This document shows positions 63,177-64,000 of a DNA stretch of 64,000 bases, in pieces. The stretch spans positions 248,001 to 312,000 of the forward strand of contig NZ_JOMJ01000004.1 in assembly GCF_000711295.1 (NCBI RefSeq), in the 5' to 3' direction. The translations under genes and the position numbers were made by a program. Position 1 is the first letter of the stretch. Each line of letters begins with the position of its first letter. The stretch comes from Desulfohalovibrio reitneri. GTDB taxonomy: Bacteria; Desulfobacterota; Desulfovibrionia; Desulfovibrionales; Desulfovibrionaceae. The notes beneath the pieces are model-generated. The model was not told where the DNA came from and searched no databases. It saw nothing but the letters and a program-made list of their open reading frames with translations.

Positions 63177-63575
63177 CTATTCGCCCTTGACGTGGCACTG
63201 GCCGCAGGCCACCGGCCCCTTGCCCTGCTGCTCGTGGCAGCCGGCGCACTGGACGTGGTAGGCCTCGCGCAGCGGCACGGAGTTGGTCTCGTCTCCCCCG
63301 AGGGAGTGGCAGTCGGAACAGGCCATGCCGATGCTGTCGGCCCCTTCCACCTTCTGCCCGTCCTCGTAGTAATGGTGGCAGACGGTGCAGTCGGGGATCT
63401 CGCCCATGTGCAGGTCGTGGTCGAACTTGGAAGCGGGCATCTGGGACTCTTCGAAGGCCTCGGCCTCGTACTCCAGCATGCGCTCCTGCGCCACGGCCGC
63501 GGCCGCGAAGAGCAACGCGCAGGCCAGCACGGCCAGAACGAGGGCGCCACGGCCTTTGGGATGATGTCTGCTCAT
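63177..63575 (-). CDS. tmcA: Acidic tetraheme cytochrome c3 (TmcA-like)
   Basis: A 132-residue periplasmic cytochrome. Signal peptide 1-29 (ends AVAQ). Four CxxCH haem sites: 63-67, 86-90, 110-114 and 124-128. His-rich pieces FDHDLHMG and CHHYY supply distal ligands. Asp/Glu content is high, which distinguishes the acidic type II c3 that accepts electrons from the usual basic c3 and hands them to the Tmc membrane complex. It is the 3'-most gene of its operon in the window, 10 bp after the HdrD-like gene. Confidence 0.85.
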   Translation of the reverse strand: MSRHHPKGRGALVLAVLACALLFAAAAVAQERMLEYEAEAFEESQMPASKFDHDLHMGEIPDCTVCHHYYEDGQKVEGADSIGMACSDCHSLGGDETNSVPLREAYHVQCAGCHEQQGKGPVACGQCHVKGE

Positions 63576-63585
63576 CTCTTTCTCC

Positions 63586-64000
63586 TTAGCCTTCCTCGAT
63601 GGCCCTGGTCTTTTGCATGTGCTCGTAAATGATGTCGCCCAGGAACATGAGCTTCATGTCCAGCTTGTAGTGGTGGATGATGTCTTCAAGCCCGCCGTGG
63701 CAGTTGTGGCAGGGGGCGATGACGATCTTGGCTCCGGTCGCCCGCAGCTGTTCGGCCTTGACCGAGTTGCCCTCGATGCGGGTCTTCTTGAACGGAGGCC
63801 CGCAGTTGATGACGCCGCCGCCCGCGCAGCAGCAGATGTTGTGCTCGCGGTTGGGGGTCATTTCCACGAAGTTGGGGCAGAAGGCCTTGGCCACTTCGCG
63901 GCCCTTTTCCTCCAGCCCGCGCCCGCGGACGATGTTGCAGGGGTCGTGGAAGGTGACCAGATCTTCGATCTGGCTGCCGACCTTGATGCGGCCGGAGGTG
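63586..64000 (-). CDS. HdrD/TmcB/DsrK-like iron-sulfur protein, 5' part beyond the window
   Basis: The C-terminal 138 residues of a protein with a CCG domain (PF02754): FHDPCNIVRGRG, then ICCCAGGGVINCGPP, then IAPCHNCHGGLEDIIHHY. CCG domains bind a noncubane or catalytic [4Fe-4S] cluster in heterodisulfide reductases, DsrK, HmcF and TmcB. The frame is open to the right edge. Linked with the TmcA-like cytochrome, TmcB is the best guess, which would pass electrons between the periplasmic cytochrome and the cytoplasm through a membrane subunit lying further right. DsrK or HmcF cannot be excluded. Confidence 0.8.
   Translation of the reverse strand, partial: TSGRIKVGSQIEDLVTFHDPCNIVRGRGLEEKGREVAKAFCPNFVEMTPNREHNICCCAGGGVINCGPPFKKTRIEGNSVKAEQLRATGAKIVIAPCHNCHGGLEDIIHHYKLDMKLMFLGDIIYEHMQKTRAIEEG

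Noticed and set aside
1-64000. tRNA or rRNA genes
   Set aside because: No T-loop/acceptor patterns or rRNA motifs were noticed on either strand; a covariance search would be decisive.

Overview
The window looks like a chromosomal segment of a high-GC sulfate-reducing bacterium of the Desulfovibrionaceae type. The evidence is an acidic tetraheme cytochrome c3 beside an HdrD/TmcB-like iron-sulfur protein at the right end, an orange-protein (ORP)-type operon of two ferredoxin-MinD ATPases plus a NifX-like protein behind a perfect sigma-54 promoter, a large TSUP-type anion permease of the kind implicated in sulfate uptake, and a complex I operon without the NADH-input subunits. No rRNA, tRNA, CRISPR array or intact prophage was seen.

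Layout. 0-2.4 kb: polar amino-acid binding protein (cut by the left edge), a zinc ribbon, and an RdgC-like pair. 2.5-5.3 kb: IS3-family copy 1, a PilZ gene and three copies of a structured intergenic repeat. 5.3-17.3 kb: amidoligase/glutamine amidotransferase pair, YbbAP-TesA unit, TSUP permease, hybrid histidine kinase, M48 lipoprotein protease, S24 repressor and MFS exporter. 17.4-19.1 kb: IS copy 2 (one base different from copy 1), inserted into a strong hairpin, then two more structured repeats. 19.1-24.1 kb: MltB-like transglycosylase, small proteins and a molybdopterin oxidoreductase. 24.3-36.0 kb: nuoABCDHIJK followed by two Mrp/NuoL-like subunits around a tiny membrane protein, then nuoM and nuoN. 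36.4-40.6 kb: PsrB/DmsB-like ferredoxin subunit, structured leader, TSUP permease with two membrane partners, and an HsdR_N-like protein lacking its expected catalytic residues. 40.6-41.2 kb: non-coding DNA with a 115-nt three-stem palindrome and a 65-bp-period tandem array. 41.2-50.4 kb: signalling genes (Cys-rich PAS kinase, CheX, REC-PAS-GGDEF cyclase, a degenerate REC-PAS-kinase-GGDEF protein), an aminotransferase, a candidate small RNA and a second S24-type repressor whose nucleophile is Thr. 50.4-56.1 kb: flavin reductase, BrkB and AsmA-like proteins. 56.3-58.7 kb: ORP-type operon. 58.7-64 kb: FAD oxidoreductase, CheW, a CheY-like regulator, MBL hydrolase and Tmc-type electron-transfer genes.

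How the parts fit. The energy genes (complex I without NuoEFG, molybdoenzyme and ferredoxin subunits on either side of it, Tmc-like proteins, TSUP permease) fit anaerobic sulfate respiration in which reduced ferredoxin or a cytoplasmic carrier, not NADH, feeds a quinone-reducing ion pump. The most unusual signals are the non-coding ones: the five-copy structured repeat family, the palindrome plus 65-bp array, and the terminated hairpin RNA candidate. Among proteins they are the complex I with four antiporter-like subunits, one lacking the usual helix-7 lysine, and several regulators or enzymes with lost catalytic residues.
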